A stretch of 64,000 nt of DNA from CBFDBF01 sp050291465 (lineage in GTDB: Bacteria > Pseudomonadota > Gammaproteobacteria > Chromatiales > Chromatiaceae): positions 73,006 through 137,005 of the forward strand of contig JBNKJV010000008.1 of NCBI GenBank assembly GCA_050291465.1, read 5' to 3'. This document shows, in pieces, positions 16,002-23,740 of this stretch. The notes beneath the pieces are model-generated. The model was given only the letters and a program-made list of their open reading frames with translations. It did no database searches and was not told where the DNA came from. Numbering within the stretch: the stretch's first letter is position 1; each line of letters begins with the position of its first letter. The translations under genes and the position numbers were made by a program.

Positions 16002-17762
16002 ATGAAACAGCAGATTCAGCAGCTCATCTCCCAGGCCCTGGAGCGGATCGCCGCAGATGGTGTAATCCCGGCGGACGCGATACCTCAGCCTATCTTTGAG
16101 CGGGCGCGGGATCCCCGGTATGGGGACTTCGCCAGCAACGTGGCCATGGTGTCCGCCAAGGCGGCAGGTATCAATCCGCGTGACCTGGCGGAGAGACTGG
16201 TGGCCGCCGTGCCGGCGTCGGCGTTGGTGGATAAGGTGGAAATCGCCGGCCCCGGCTTCATCAATTTCTATCTTTCCCCGGATGCCTACCGCGCCGTGGT
16301 TCCCCTGATCATTGAACAGGGGCACCGGTTCGGCCGCAGTGACATCGGTCGGGGCAAGCGGGTGCAGGTGGAGTTCGTCTCCGCCAATCCCACCGGTCCG
16401 CTGCATGTGGGCCATGGCCGCGGCGCCGCCTACGGTGCGGTGGTGGCCGATCTGCTGGAGGCGGTGGGTTACAAGGTACACCGGGAATATTATGTCAACG
16501 ATGCGGGGCGTCAAATGGACATCCTGGGCGCCAGTGTCTGGATGCGTTATCTGGAGTTGTGCGGTGAGGAACTGGTGTTTCCCGCCAACGGCTACAAAGG
16601 GGACTATGTCTGGGATATCGCCGCCACCCTGCATCGGGAGCACGGGGATGCCTATCGGCATTCGGCGGAGGAGCTGTTCGCCGGGATTCCCGCGGATGAG
16701 CCGGCGGGCGGGGATAAGGAGGTCCATATCGACGGCCTTATCGAGCGTGCGCGGCAGTTGCTGGGCGATAATCGCTACCGATACGTGTTTGAATTGGGCC
16801 TCAATACCATCCTGGACGATATCCGGGATGACCTGGAGCAATTTGGAGTCAAATATGATGAGTGGTACTCCGAACGGAGCCTGACCGAGAGCGGTGCGGT
16901 CAATAAGGCGCTGCAGCGGCTGCGGGATTCCGGCCATGTATATGAGAAGGATGGCGCGCTCTGGTTCCGTTCCACCGAGTTCGGTGACGAGAAGGACCGG
17001 GTGGTGGAGCGGGATAACGGCCAGACCACCTATTTCGCCTCCGACATCGCCTACCATATGGACAAGTTGGAGAGGGGCTTCGAGCGGGTGATCGATGTCT
17101 GGGGTGCGGATCATCACGGTTACGTGCCCCGGGTGAAGGCGGCCATGGAGGCGGTGGGTGATGATCCCTCGAAGCTGGATGTGCTGCTGGTACAATTCGC
17201 CAATCTCTACCGCGGTGGAGAAAAGGTGCAGATGTCCACCCGTTCCGGGGAGTTCGTGACCTTGCGCGAACTGCGCAAGGAGGTGGGAACGGACGCGGCC
17301 CGATTCTTTTATGTCATGCGTAAATGCGAGCAACATCTGGACTTCGATCTGGACCTGGCCAAATCCCAGTCCAGCGATAATCCTGTCTATTATGTGCAGT
17401 ATGCCCATGCACGGGTCTGCAGCGTTCTGGCTCAGGCGGCAGAAAAGGGCATACCGGTGGAGATCAGTGATGGTCTCACCAATATGGAGTGTCTCGGCGA
17501 AGAGCATGAACGGAGCTTGCTCAAGACCCTGACCAGATATCCCGAGGTGGTGGAGGCGGCGGCGCTCAACGAAGAGCCCCATCAGCTTTCCCATTACGTG
17601 CGGGAACTGGCCAACGACTTCCATACCTATTACAACGCGCATCAGTTCCTGGTCGGCGATGACACCCTGCGGGATGCCCGGCTGAAGCTGATCCTTGCGG
17701 TTCGGCAGGTCCTGAGGAACGGGCTGAATCTGCTGGGCGTTTCAGCACCGGAGAAGATGTAA
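16002..17762 (+). CDS. argS: arginyl-tRNA synthetase
   Basis: A class I synthetase of 586 residues that charges tRNA-Arg. The N-terminal additional domain recognising the D-loop is at about 1-110, the HIGH-type signature is HVGH (135-138) within NPTGPLHVGHGRGAAYG, and the degenerate KMSKS region reads MSTR (411-414), as is usual in ArgS. The C-terminal anticodon-binding domain carries the typical HYVRELANDFHTYYNAHQFL. The frame is open 29 codons further upstream; the start at 16002 matches the family N-terminus MKQQIQQLI. The stop codon abuts the GTG start of the SPOR gene, so the two are translationally coupled. Confidence 0.97.
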   Translation: MKQQIQQLISQALERIAADGVIPADAIPQPIFERARDPRYGDFASNVAMVSAKAAGINPRDLAERLVAAVPASALVDKVEIAGPGFINFYLSPDAYRAVVPLIIEQGHRFGRSDIGRGKRVQVEFVSANPTGPLHVGHGRGAAYGAVVADLLEAVGYKVHREYYVNDAGRQMDILGASVWMRYLELCGEELVFPANGYKGDYVWDIAATLHREHGDAYRHSAEELFAGIPADEPAGGDKEVHIDGLIERARQLLGDNRYRYVFELGLNTILDDIRDDLEQFGVKYDEWYSERSLTESGAVNKALQRLRDSGHVYEKDGALWFRSTEFGDEKDRVVERDNGQTTYFASDIAYHMDKLERGFERVIDVWGADHHGYVPRVKAAMEAVGDDPSKLDVLLVQFANLYRGGEKVQMSTRSGEFVTLRELRKEVGTDAARFFYVMRKCEQHLDFDLDLAKSQSSDNPVYYVQYAHARVCSVLAQAAEKGIPVEISDGLTNMECLGEEHERSLLKTLTRYPEVVEAAALNEEPHQLSHYVRELANDFHTYYNAHQFLVGDDTLRDARLKLILAVRQVLRNGLNLLGVSAPEKM

Positions 17763-18338
17763 GTGGCAAAAGACTATAAAAGCCGGGCAAATCCGCCGGC
17801 GCCGAAGAAGACGCAGACCCCGGGCTGGGTGTGGTTCTTTGCCGGCCTCCTGGTAGGGGTGTTTGCTACCGGGCTGGCCTGGTTGAAACTCGGGACGGGT
17901 ACCCCGGGTATCTCCTCCGCTCCAAAGGCCCGGCAACAGCAGGAGCAACCGGTAGCGAAGGTGGAGGAGAAGGCGGAGTCAACCGCCCCCAAACCCCGCT
18001 TCGATTTCTATACCATTCTGCCGGAGATGGAGGTGGTGGTATCGGAAACGGAAGAGGAGCCGAGAGCTTCCTCCGAGGCATCCGCCGGGGTGGCCGACGC
18101 CCCCCGCTCCTATATGGTGCAGATGGGGTCGTTCAAGAGATTCGCTGATGCCGACCGGCTTAAGGCGAATCTGGCGCTCATGGGCATCGAGGCCGAGATC
18201 CAGAAGGTGAATGTAAACGGTGGTGAGGTGTTTCACCGGGTTCGCAGCGCCCCCCTTACCCGCAGGGAGGCGAACAAACTGCGCAATCGTCTGCGGAATC
18301 AGAATATCAACTGTCTGGTGTTGAAGATCAGGGGATAG
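17763..18338 (+). CDS. SPOR-domain inner-membrane protein
   Basis: A 191-residue bitopic protein: short cytoplasmic N-terminus, one membrane segment at about 22-43, a Pro/Glu-rich periplasmic linker including FDFYTILPEMEV (about 80-91), and a C-terminal SPOR domain (about 115-190) beginning SYMVQMGSFKRFADADRLKA. SPOR domains bind denuded glycan strands at the septum, so a role in cell division or envelope constriction is likely; FtsN is the best-known relative. GTG start directly after the argS stop; the argS-SPOR order is common in gammaproteobacteria. Confidence 0.88.
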   Translation: MAKDYKSRANPPAPKKTQTPGWVWFFAGLLVGVFATGLAWLKLGTGTPGISSAPKARQQQEQPVAKVEEKAESTAPKPRFDFYTILPEMEVVVSETEEEPRASSEASAGVADAPRSYMVQMGSFKRFADADRLKANLALMGIEAEIQKVNVNGGEVFHRVRSAPLTRREANKLRNRLRNQNINCLVLKIRG

Positions 18339-18366
18339 ATTCTAGGTCTCCGCAACCGCTTGGAAA

Positions 18367-18597
18367 ATGGGCGACAAGATTTCCAGGGTCAGGTTTTCTC
18401 TCCATATCTCCCAGGAGGAGTATCTTCGTTACTACCGCGGAGAAGCGGGGGCGGTTCAGGTGACCGCGGATGACGGAAGGCGTATCCGCTTTCCGGCATC
18501 CAATCTGCGGCGCTTTGTTTCCAGCGATGGGATACAGGGGAGGTTCGAGATCACTCTGGGTGAGGGGAACCGCCTGTTGGAGTTGAAGAAACTCTAG
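18367..18597 (+). CDS. DUF2835 family small protein
   Basis: A 76-residue protein with the DUF2835 pattern: an N-terminal RVRFSLHISQEEYLRYYRGEAGAV strand-helix unit, then RIRFPASNLRRFVSSDGIQGRFEI. No signal peptide or membrane segment, and function is unknown. It follows the SPOR gene by 28 bp and may belong to the argS transcript. Confidence 0.78.
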   Translation: MGDKISRVRFSLHISQEEYLRYYRGEAGAVQVTADDGRRIRFPASNLRRFVSSDGIQGRFEITLGEGNRLLELKKL

Positions 18598-18644
18598 TGG
18601 AGTCGGTAGCGGCAGATGTTGCCTGCGCCGTCCGTTCGGGGATG

Positions 18645-18920
18645 CTATTTTCCGCAGATGTCTATCCGGATCACCTGCTGTTCGACCGTCGCTACGTCGC
18701 TATCAAGCCATTCGTAGATCTCAGTGCTTTCGGGGGTGCACTCATTGCAGCTGCGCCCACAGGAACTTTTGAGTGACAGTCTCCGTACCTTGCCTTTGCG
18801 CACCCAGCGGTCGAGCATGCCACGTACCGCCTCCGGGTCGCTTTCCAGGTGCAGGGCGATATCGAAGAGCGGTGCCCGCCCCCGGGTCATGAGGTAGTTT
18901 TTGACTTCTGCGAGTATCAT
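18645..18920 (-). CDS. feoC: FeoC-like transcriptional/Fe-S regulator of iron transport
   Basis: A 91-residue winged-helix protein (about 1-50: MILAEVKNYLMTRGRAPLFDIALHLES, then a recognition helix ending RWVRKGKVRR) with a cysteine cluster CGRSCNEC (Cys54, Cys58, Cys61) and a further Cys89. FeoC proteins typically carry three to four cysteines that can bind an iron-sulfur cluster and modulate FeoB. The open frame extends upstream inside feoB; the start at 18920 gives a 4-bp ATGA overlap with the feoB stop, which fits translational coupling and the family N-terminus. Confidence 0.83.
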   Translation of the reverse strand: MILAEVKNYLMTRGRAPLFDIALHLESDPEAVRGMLDRWVRKGKVRRLSLKSSCGRSCNECTPESTEIYEWLDSDVATVEQQVIRIDICGK

Positions 18921-21220
18921 GCGGCGGTCCCCTCTCCCCGTTTGCCCCACATACGCAGACTCGCTATTACACCGACGGCCAGGATCCCGAGGAGAGTAAT
19001 CCATAGGGCCGAAGCGACCGGATGCCGGCTGAAGGTGGCGGCCTGGTAGAAGATCGTGGATGTGGTATAGGCGATACCGGTGGTCCAGGCGGCTACGAAT
19101 GCGGCCCAACGACCGCCGGTCTCACGGGCGATGGCCCCCATGGTGGCGACACAGGGGAAATAGAGCAGGATAAAGAGCAGGTAGGCGAATGCGCCGGCCT
19201 GACCGTCAAACCGGGAGGCCATGGCGCCGAATATGCCTGCGCTGACCTCCTGCTCCGCGGCCGCCGCCTGGGGGTCGCTGATCTCCCCCACGTTCATTCC
19301 CAGCGGGTCCAGCAGCAGGTCCGATACCTTGGCGAGGTTGGTCGGTATGGTAGTCAGGGCTTCCTGGAGAGTGGGCCAGAATTCAAAGGGCGACTTCTCC
19401 CCGGTTCCTCCCGCCTCTTCCGCCGCTATCCGGGTATAGATGGAGTCCAGGGTGCCGACAACCGTCTCCTTGGCCAGAATACCGGTGAAGATACCCACGG
19501 TTGCCGGCCAGTTGTCCTCCTTGATACCCATAGGTGCGAAAGCCGGTGTTACGGATTGGCCGAAGGCGCTCAGTACCGAAGCGTTGCTCTCACGCTTGCC
19601 GAAGCTGCCGTCCGTACCGACGGAGTTCAGCACATTCAGCACCATGACCATGACCACGATCACCTTACCGGCATCCCGGATAAAAAGTTTTACCCGGTCC
19701 CAGGTACGCAGCGAAACCCCCTTGAGAGTAGGCAGATGGTATGGAGGAAGTTCCATCATAAACCCGGTGGAACTGCCGGAGAGCAGGGTACGGCGCATGA
19801 TCATTCCGGTCAGCACTGCGATGGTGATGCCGATTAGGTAGAGAGCAAACACCAGGTTCTGGCCGTTGCTCGGGAAGAAGGCGGCGGCAAACAGGACATA
19901 GACCGGCAGCCGGGCGCCACAGGACATGAAGGGGTTCATAAGGATGGTTAACTTACGTTCCCGTTCGTTCTCCAGCGTTCGCGTCGCCATCACCGCTGGT
20001 ACGTTACAGCCGAAACCGACGATCATGGGTACGAACGCCTTGCCGGGCAGGCCGATGGTGCGCATAAAGCGATCCATAACAAAGGCGGCCCTGGCCATGT
20101 ACCCGCTGTCTTCGAGAATGGAAAGAAACAGATAAAGACAGGCCACGATAGGTATGAAGGTGGCTACCACCTGGACGCCGCCTCCCGCTCCGTCCGCCAA
20201 CAATACCGCCAGCCACTCCGGGGAGCCCAAGGCGCGCAGCCAGCCGCCCAGAGTCTCAACAAAGACGGCGCCGGCCACAATATCGAAGAAGTCGATGAAT
20301 GCACCGCCGATGTTGATGGTGAACATGAACATCAGATACATGACCAGCAGGAACAGGGGTACTCCGAATACCTTGCTCAATACCAGCCGGTCGATGCGGT
20401 CGGTAACGGTGCGGCCGGCCTTGCCGCGTTCGCGAATGACATGCCGGGCCAGCGTGTGGGCGTGGCTGTAGCGGGCATCGGCGATATAGATATCCGCCTC
20501 TTCGCCGGCGCGCTTTTCGATGGTGTCGCGCCACTCCGTTACCCTGGGCCAAAGCTCTTGACCGGCCAGAAATTCCGCATGCGGGTCGCCTTCCAGCAGT
20601 TTCAGGGTAATCCAGCGGCTATCGGATTTGCTGCATTTGCCGGCCATGGCCGGTTTCAGATCGGCGATGGCCTGTTCCACGGTCTCGTCGTGAGTTACGA
20701 GAAAACCGGAAAAACTGTCGTCTTTTGCCACCAGGCCGATCTGGCGCTTGAGTTCCTCCACCCCTTCCCCGGTGGTGGCGACGATGGGGACGACGGGACA
20801 ACCCAGGTGTTCACCGAGGTGGTCCAGGTCGAGTTCAATACCACGTTTGCGGGCCACATCCATCATGTTCACTGCGATAACCATGGGCAATCCCATTTCC
20901 CGCAGTTGCACCGTGAAATAGAGGTTACGTTCCAGGTTTACGGCATCAATGATATTTACAATGAGTGACGCTTCATGGGAGAGGAGAAAATCACGGGTAA
21001 CCTGCTCATCAAGGGAGGCGGCGTCCAACGAATAGATCCCCGGAAGATCGATAACCTTCACCTCTTCCCCTTCCAGGGAGAAGCGCCCCTCCTTCCGGTC
21101 CACGGTAACACCCGGCCAGTTGCCGGTCTTTTGTCGGATGCCGGTCAGCTGGTTGAACAGGGCGGATTTGCCACAGTTTGGATTACCGCCCAGGGCGATA
21201 GTCAGCACGTTGATCTCCAT
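18917..21220 (-). CDS. feoB: ferrous iron transport protein B
   Basis: A 767-residue inner-membrane Fe(II) transporter with an N-terminal G-protein domain. G1 is GGNPNCGKSALFNQLTG (11-27), G3 is DLPGIYSLDAASLDEQ, G4 is NMMD, and a guanine-dissociation-inhibitor-like helical region lies at about 170-270. The membrane half has two Gate repeats; MIVGFGCNVPAVMATRTL contains the conserved pore cysteine, and FSPLEVGILAKE-like GIFTGILAKETVVGTL is also present. Normal length for FeoB. It is the middle gene of minus-strand feoA-feoB-feoC. Confidence 0.97.
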   Translation of the reverse strand: MEINVLTIALGGNPNCGKSALFNQLTGIRQKTGNWPGVTVDRKEGRFSLEGEEVKVIDLPGIYSLDAASLDEQVTRDFLLSHEASLIVNIIDAVNLERNLYFTVQLREMGLPMVIAVNMMDVARKRGIELDLDHLGEHLGCPVVPIVATTGEGVEELKRQIGLVAKDDSFSGFLVTHDETVEQAIADLKPAMAGKCSKSDSRWITLKLLEGDPHAEFLAGQELWPRVTEWRDTIEKRAGEEADIYIADARYSHAHTLARHVIRERGKAGRTVTDRIDRLVLSKVFGVPLFLLVMYLMFMFTINIGGAFIDFFDIVAGAVFVETLGGWLRALGSPEWLAVLLADGAGGGVQVVATFIPIVACLYLFLSILEDSGYMARAAFVMDRFMRTIGLPGKAFVPMIVGFGCNVPAVMATRTLENERERKLTILMNPFMSCGARLPVYVLFAAAFFPSNGQNLVFALYLIGITIAVLTGMIMRRTLLSGSSTGFMMELPPYHLPTLKGVSLRTWDRVKLFIRDAGKVIVVMVMVLNVLNSVGTDGSFGKRESNASVLSAFGQSVTPAFAPMGIKEDNWPATVGIFTGILAKETVVGTLDSIYTRIAAEEAGGTGEKSPFEFWPTLQEALTTIPTNLAKVSDLLLDPLGMNVGEISDPQAAAAEQEVSAGIFGAMASRFDGQAGAFAYLLFILLYFPCVATMGAIARETGGRWAAFVAAWTTGIAYTTSTIFYQAATFSRHPVASALWITLLGILAVGVIASLRMWGKRGEGTAA

Positions 21221-21299
21221 CGGTTGTTGCCATTGGCCTGATGCCTTCAGAGGCCGAGCTGGGGACAGGGGGTTTCTCTCTATGCGGAAGACGTCGCTG

Positions 21300-21557
21300 C
21301 TATATGAGCTGTGTCAGCAGCTTCTCGGCGATGCCGCCTCCCAGGGCAATACGGTTACCGGCATTGGCTACGACGACACCGTGGCCGCGGTGATGCAGCA
21401 CCTCCACCTCGGATCCCACACGCAGGCCCAGTCCCAGGAGACGCCGCGATACCTTCTGTCCTCCCTGGATCTGAATGATACGCGCTCGTTTCCCTTTCGG
21501 GACAAGGCTTAGGGCGGTGAGGGGTGCCCCCGAATCTCCTGTCTGTATCGATACCAT
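21300..21557 (-). CDS. feoA: ferrous iron transport protein A
   Basis: An 85-residue cytoplasmic SH3-like protein needed for FeoB-dependent Fe(II) uptake. Typical elements are LTALSLVPKGKRARIIQIQGG, RRLLGLGLRVGSEVEVLHHRGHGVVVANAGNRIALG. The frame is open for 20 more codons, but these overlap the probable Fur operator; the methionine at 21557 gives the usual FeoA length. First gene of the feoABC operon, 79 bp before feoB. Confidence 0.92.
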   Translation of the reverse strand: MVSIQTGDSGAPLTALSLVPKGKRARIIQIQGGQKVSRRLLGLGLRVGSEVEVLHHRGHGVVVANAGNRIALGGGIAEKLLTQLI

Positions 21558-21569
21558 CAGGTTACAATT

Positions 21570-21588
21570 AAGAATGATTCCTATTTGC
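21570..21588 (-). promoter_or_regulatory. putative Fur box of feoABC
   Basis: On the minus strand, gcaaataggaatcattctt matches about 12 of 19 positions of the Fur consensus GATAATGATAATCATTATC, including the run AATCATT. It lies just ahead of the chosen feoA start, as expected for iron-repressed feo operons. If the upstream feoA start were used the box would be coding, which is one argument for the shorter FeoA. Confidence 0.5.
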
Positions 21589-21741
21589 AATGTAGCATCG
21601 GCAGACCGGGGAATCAACCACTACTTATGGTGTTTTAAGCGGAAAGTCAGTCCGGGAAAGGAGCCTGTGGGCAGGTTCGAAAAGGCAACGCTTCCCGGCT
21701 CTCTCCCCTCTTGGAACAGGACGGATCACGTCGGTAAGGAT

Positions 21742-22491
21742 TCAAGCGGGCTTGCGCAGCAGGTCCACCCGGGAGGGTTTGAGAAAATGGGCCCCCTCTT
21801 CCGTCATGTGCCGGGAAAAGGCCTGGCGGATCTTTGCATAAAGCGCCTGGTCGATCCGGTGCTCGCTATGGGTTACGTTCAACATACGGGCCTCAAAATG
21901 CTCGAAGTCGCGGAAATGGCCGGGGGCGTTGAAGAACAGTTGCTCCACCAGCGCAAGTCGGCCATCCGCCACCGCCCGGTGTACGGCCTCGAACGCGGCC
22001 CGGCGCACCTCCCTTTCATCGTTATAGAGGCGGGTGATTTCGTTGAGTTCTCCTCGATAGACCGGTTCCGATATGTATGCCAGCCCGTTCGGCCTCAGGA
22101 CCCTGGCGATCTCGCTCAGTGCCTGGTCCATAAGTTCCGGCGGGACGTGGTGCAGGGATTTCAGCATCAGAACCACATCCATCGATCCGTCGGGTTGGTT
22201 GATCGCTTCGGCGCCACCGTAGATAAAGGTAACCGCGGGCAGATCGTCGATCTGCAGATTCTTCTCGTGCTGGATACGGTCAACTTCGGTGGCGATTATG
22301 GCTGCGGGGGAGAACTCTTCGACGATGAGCCGGGTCATCCAGGCTCGTCCACACCCCAGTTCCAGTACCCGCGCCCCTCTAAGGGGCAGGGTACGCTTCA
22401 TGATTTCCAGCTCGGTGGCGTGAATATAGGCGTCTAAATTGTCGATCTGCATGGTATGCGGATAGCCGTATTGAATGGGTGCCGGTGACAT
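21742..22491 (-). CDS. SAM-dependent methyltransferase
   Basis: A 249-residue class I methyltransferase. Motif I is RVLELGCGRAWMTRLI (41-56), the acidic ribose-binding end of strand 2 is ATEVDR (67-72), and DGSMDVVLMLKSLHHVPPEL (101-120) with ARVLRPNGLAYISEPVY is the motif IV-VI region of methyltransf_11-type enzymes. The substrate cannot be told; small-molecule or lipid acceptors are usual. Start 22491 is preceded by agaaag; a later Met (22452) is an alternative. It lies 184 bp upstream of feoA on the same strand. Confidence 0.78.
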   Translation of the reverse strand: MSPAPIQYGYPHTMQIDNLDAYIHATELEIMKRTLPLRGARVLELGCGRAWMTRLIVEEFSPAAIIATEVDRIQHEKNLQIDDLPAVTFIYGGAEAINQPDGSMDVVLMLKSLHHVPPELMDQALSEIARVLRPNGLAYISEPVYRGELNEITRLYNDEREVRRAAFEAVHRAVADGRLALVEQLFFNAPGHFRDFEHFEARMLNVTHSEHRIDQALYAKIRQAFSRHMTEEGAHFLKPSRVDLLRKPA

Positions 22492-22755
22492 CTTTCTGAA
22501 AGTAAATAACTTAGAACTTCGGACTTCAAACTTCAAACTCTCATAGTGCAACAACGGTAAAATTAAAACGATGAGTGATCGTAGGCCCGGCTGGTTGGAG
22601 GAGCCGTGTATCCGTCTTTTACGGCGGGATGTCCCGCCACTGCTAAAGGGTTATATTTACCTTAGAAAATTCCTGTTTAATTAAGGAAAATGTGTGCAAG
22701 CTGCCTGTAACTGGCATAGGATTAACAGATAGGGTTTTGCCGGGGGAACAGCCTC

Positions 22756-23703
22756 ATGACTGATAGAGAACATCTCACCATCGTCGGCTCGGAAAAAGGT
22801 GATGACGGGCAAGAGCAGCCGAGCGCTGACGACCAGGAAATGACACTGGAGGATCTGGCGGCGCAGAACGAGCGTTTTCGCAAGGAGGTACGGCAGTTAC
22901 AGAAGGATGGCCGTAAGGCTGTCCGCAAGTACCGCCAGGAGCAGGCGCTCAAACCTTACCAGGCGGAGCTGATTCGGATGCAGCAATATCTGGAAGAGAG
23001 CGGCACGCGCATGATTATTCTGTTCGAGGGGCGTGACGCCGCCGGCAAGGGTGGGACCATTCGCCGTGTCACCCGCTACATGAACGAAAAACACTATCGG
23101 GTGGTTGCGTTAGGCAAGCCGAGCGAGGAAGAGCGTACACAATGGTTTTTCCAGCGCTACGTACGGCGTTTCCCCACCGGTGGTGAAGTGGTGTTGTTCG
23201 ACCGCAGTTGGTACAACCGCGCCATGGTGGAGCCGGTATTCGGATTCTGTAGCGAGCAGGAATACCAGGATTTCATGGTGGGCGTGACCGGGTTTGAGAA
23301 GGACCTGGTGCGGCAGGGCACGGTCCTTATCAAACTCTATTTCAGTGTGACTAAAGAAGAGCAGGCGCGGCGGTTCGAGCGGCGCATGACCGATCCGTTG
23401 CGTCAGTGGAAGTTGAGTGAGGTGGACGTACAGGCCCAGGAACGCTGGGATGATTTTACCAATGTTAAATATGAGATGCTGAGGCGTACCAATACCACCC
23501 ATGCGCCGTGGACCATCATCCGTTCCAACGACAAACACCAGGCGCGGGTTAACGCCATTAAGGTAGTTCTGAATTCTGTTCCCTATATGCGACTCAATCC
23601 GAATCTCGATTTTGTGCCTGATCCGGAAATCGTGGTCTCCGGGGCCCGAGAACTGGAAATGATGGAGGCGCAGCGGCTGCAGAGCGGTAAGTTTGAGGAT
23701 TGA
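22756..23703 (+). CDS. ppk2: polyphosphate kinase 2
   Basis: A 315-residue one-domain PPK2 that transfers phosphate between polyphosphate and nucleoside diphosphates. After a charged, probably flexible N-terminus (1-60), Walker A is FEGRDAAGKGGTIRR (90-104), Walker B is VVLFDRSWYNRAMVEPV (145-161), and a lid with the arginine-rich RRFERRMTDPLRQWKLSEVD follows (205-224). The ending ARVNAIKVVLNSVPY is typical of class I PPK2 enzymes, which mostly make GTP or ATP from polyphosphate. A ccggggga ribosome-binding site precedes the ATG. No ppk1 or ppx gene is nearby. Confidence 0.93.
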   Translation: MTDREHLTIVGSEKGDDGQEQPSADDQEMTLEDLAAQNERFRKEVRQLQKDGRKAVRKYRQEQALKPYQAELIRMQQYLEESGTRMIILFEGRDAAGKGGTIRRVTRYMNEKHYRVVALGKPSEEERTQWFFQRYVRRFPTGGEVVLFDRSWYNRAMVEPVFGFCSEQEYQDFMVGVTGFEKDLVRQGTVLIKLYFSVTKEEQARRFERRMTDPLRQWKLSEVDVQAQERWDDFTNVKYEMLRRTNTTHAPWTIIRSNDKHQARVNAIKVVLNSVPYMRLNPNLDFVPDPEIVVSGARELEMMEAQRLQSGKFED

Positions 23704-23740
23704 TGGTGGTAAAAGGTTAGAAGTAGAAGGTTGTATGTAG

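Noticed and set aside
15996..17642. 548-residue reverse-strand open frame over argS
   Set aside because: Shadow of the argS reading frame; composition is unlike a real protein and argS is complete.
22502..22545. Iterated acttc/aaact motif near the methyltransferase start
   Set aside because: Short low-complexity sequence with no clear unit; not enough for a repeat call.
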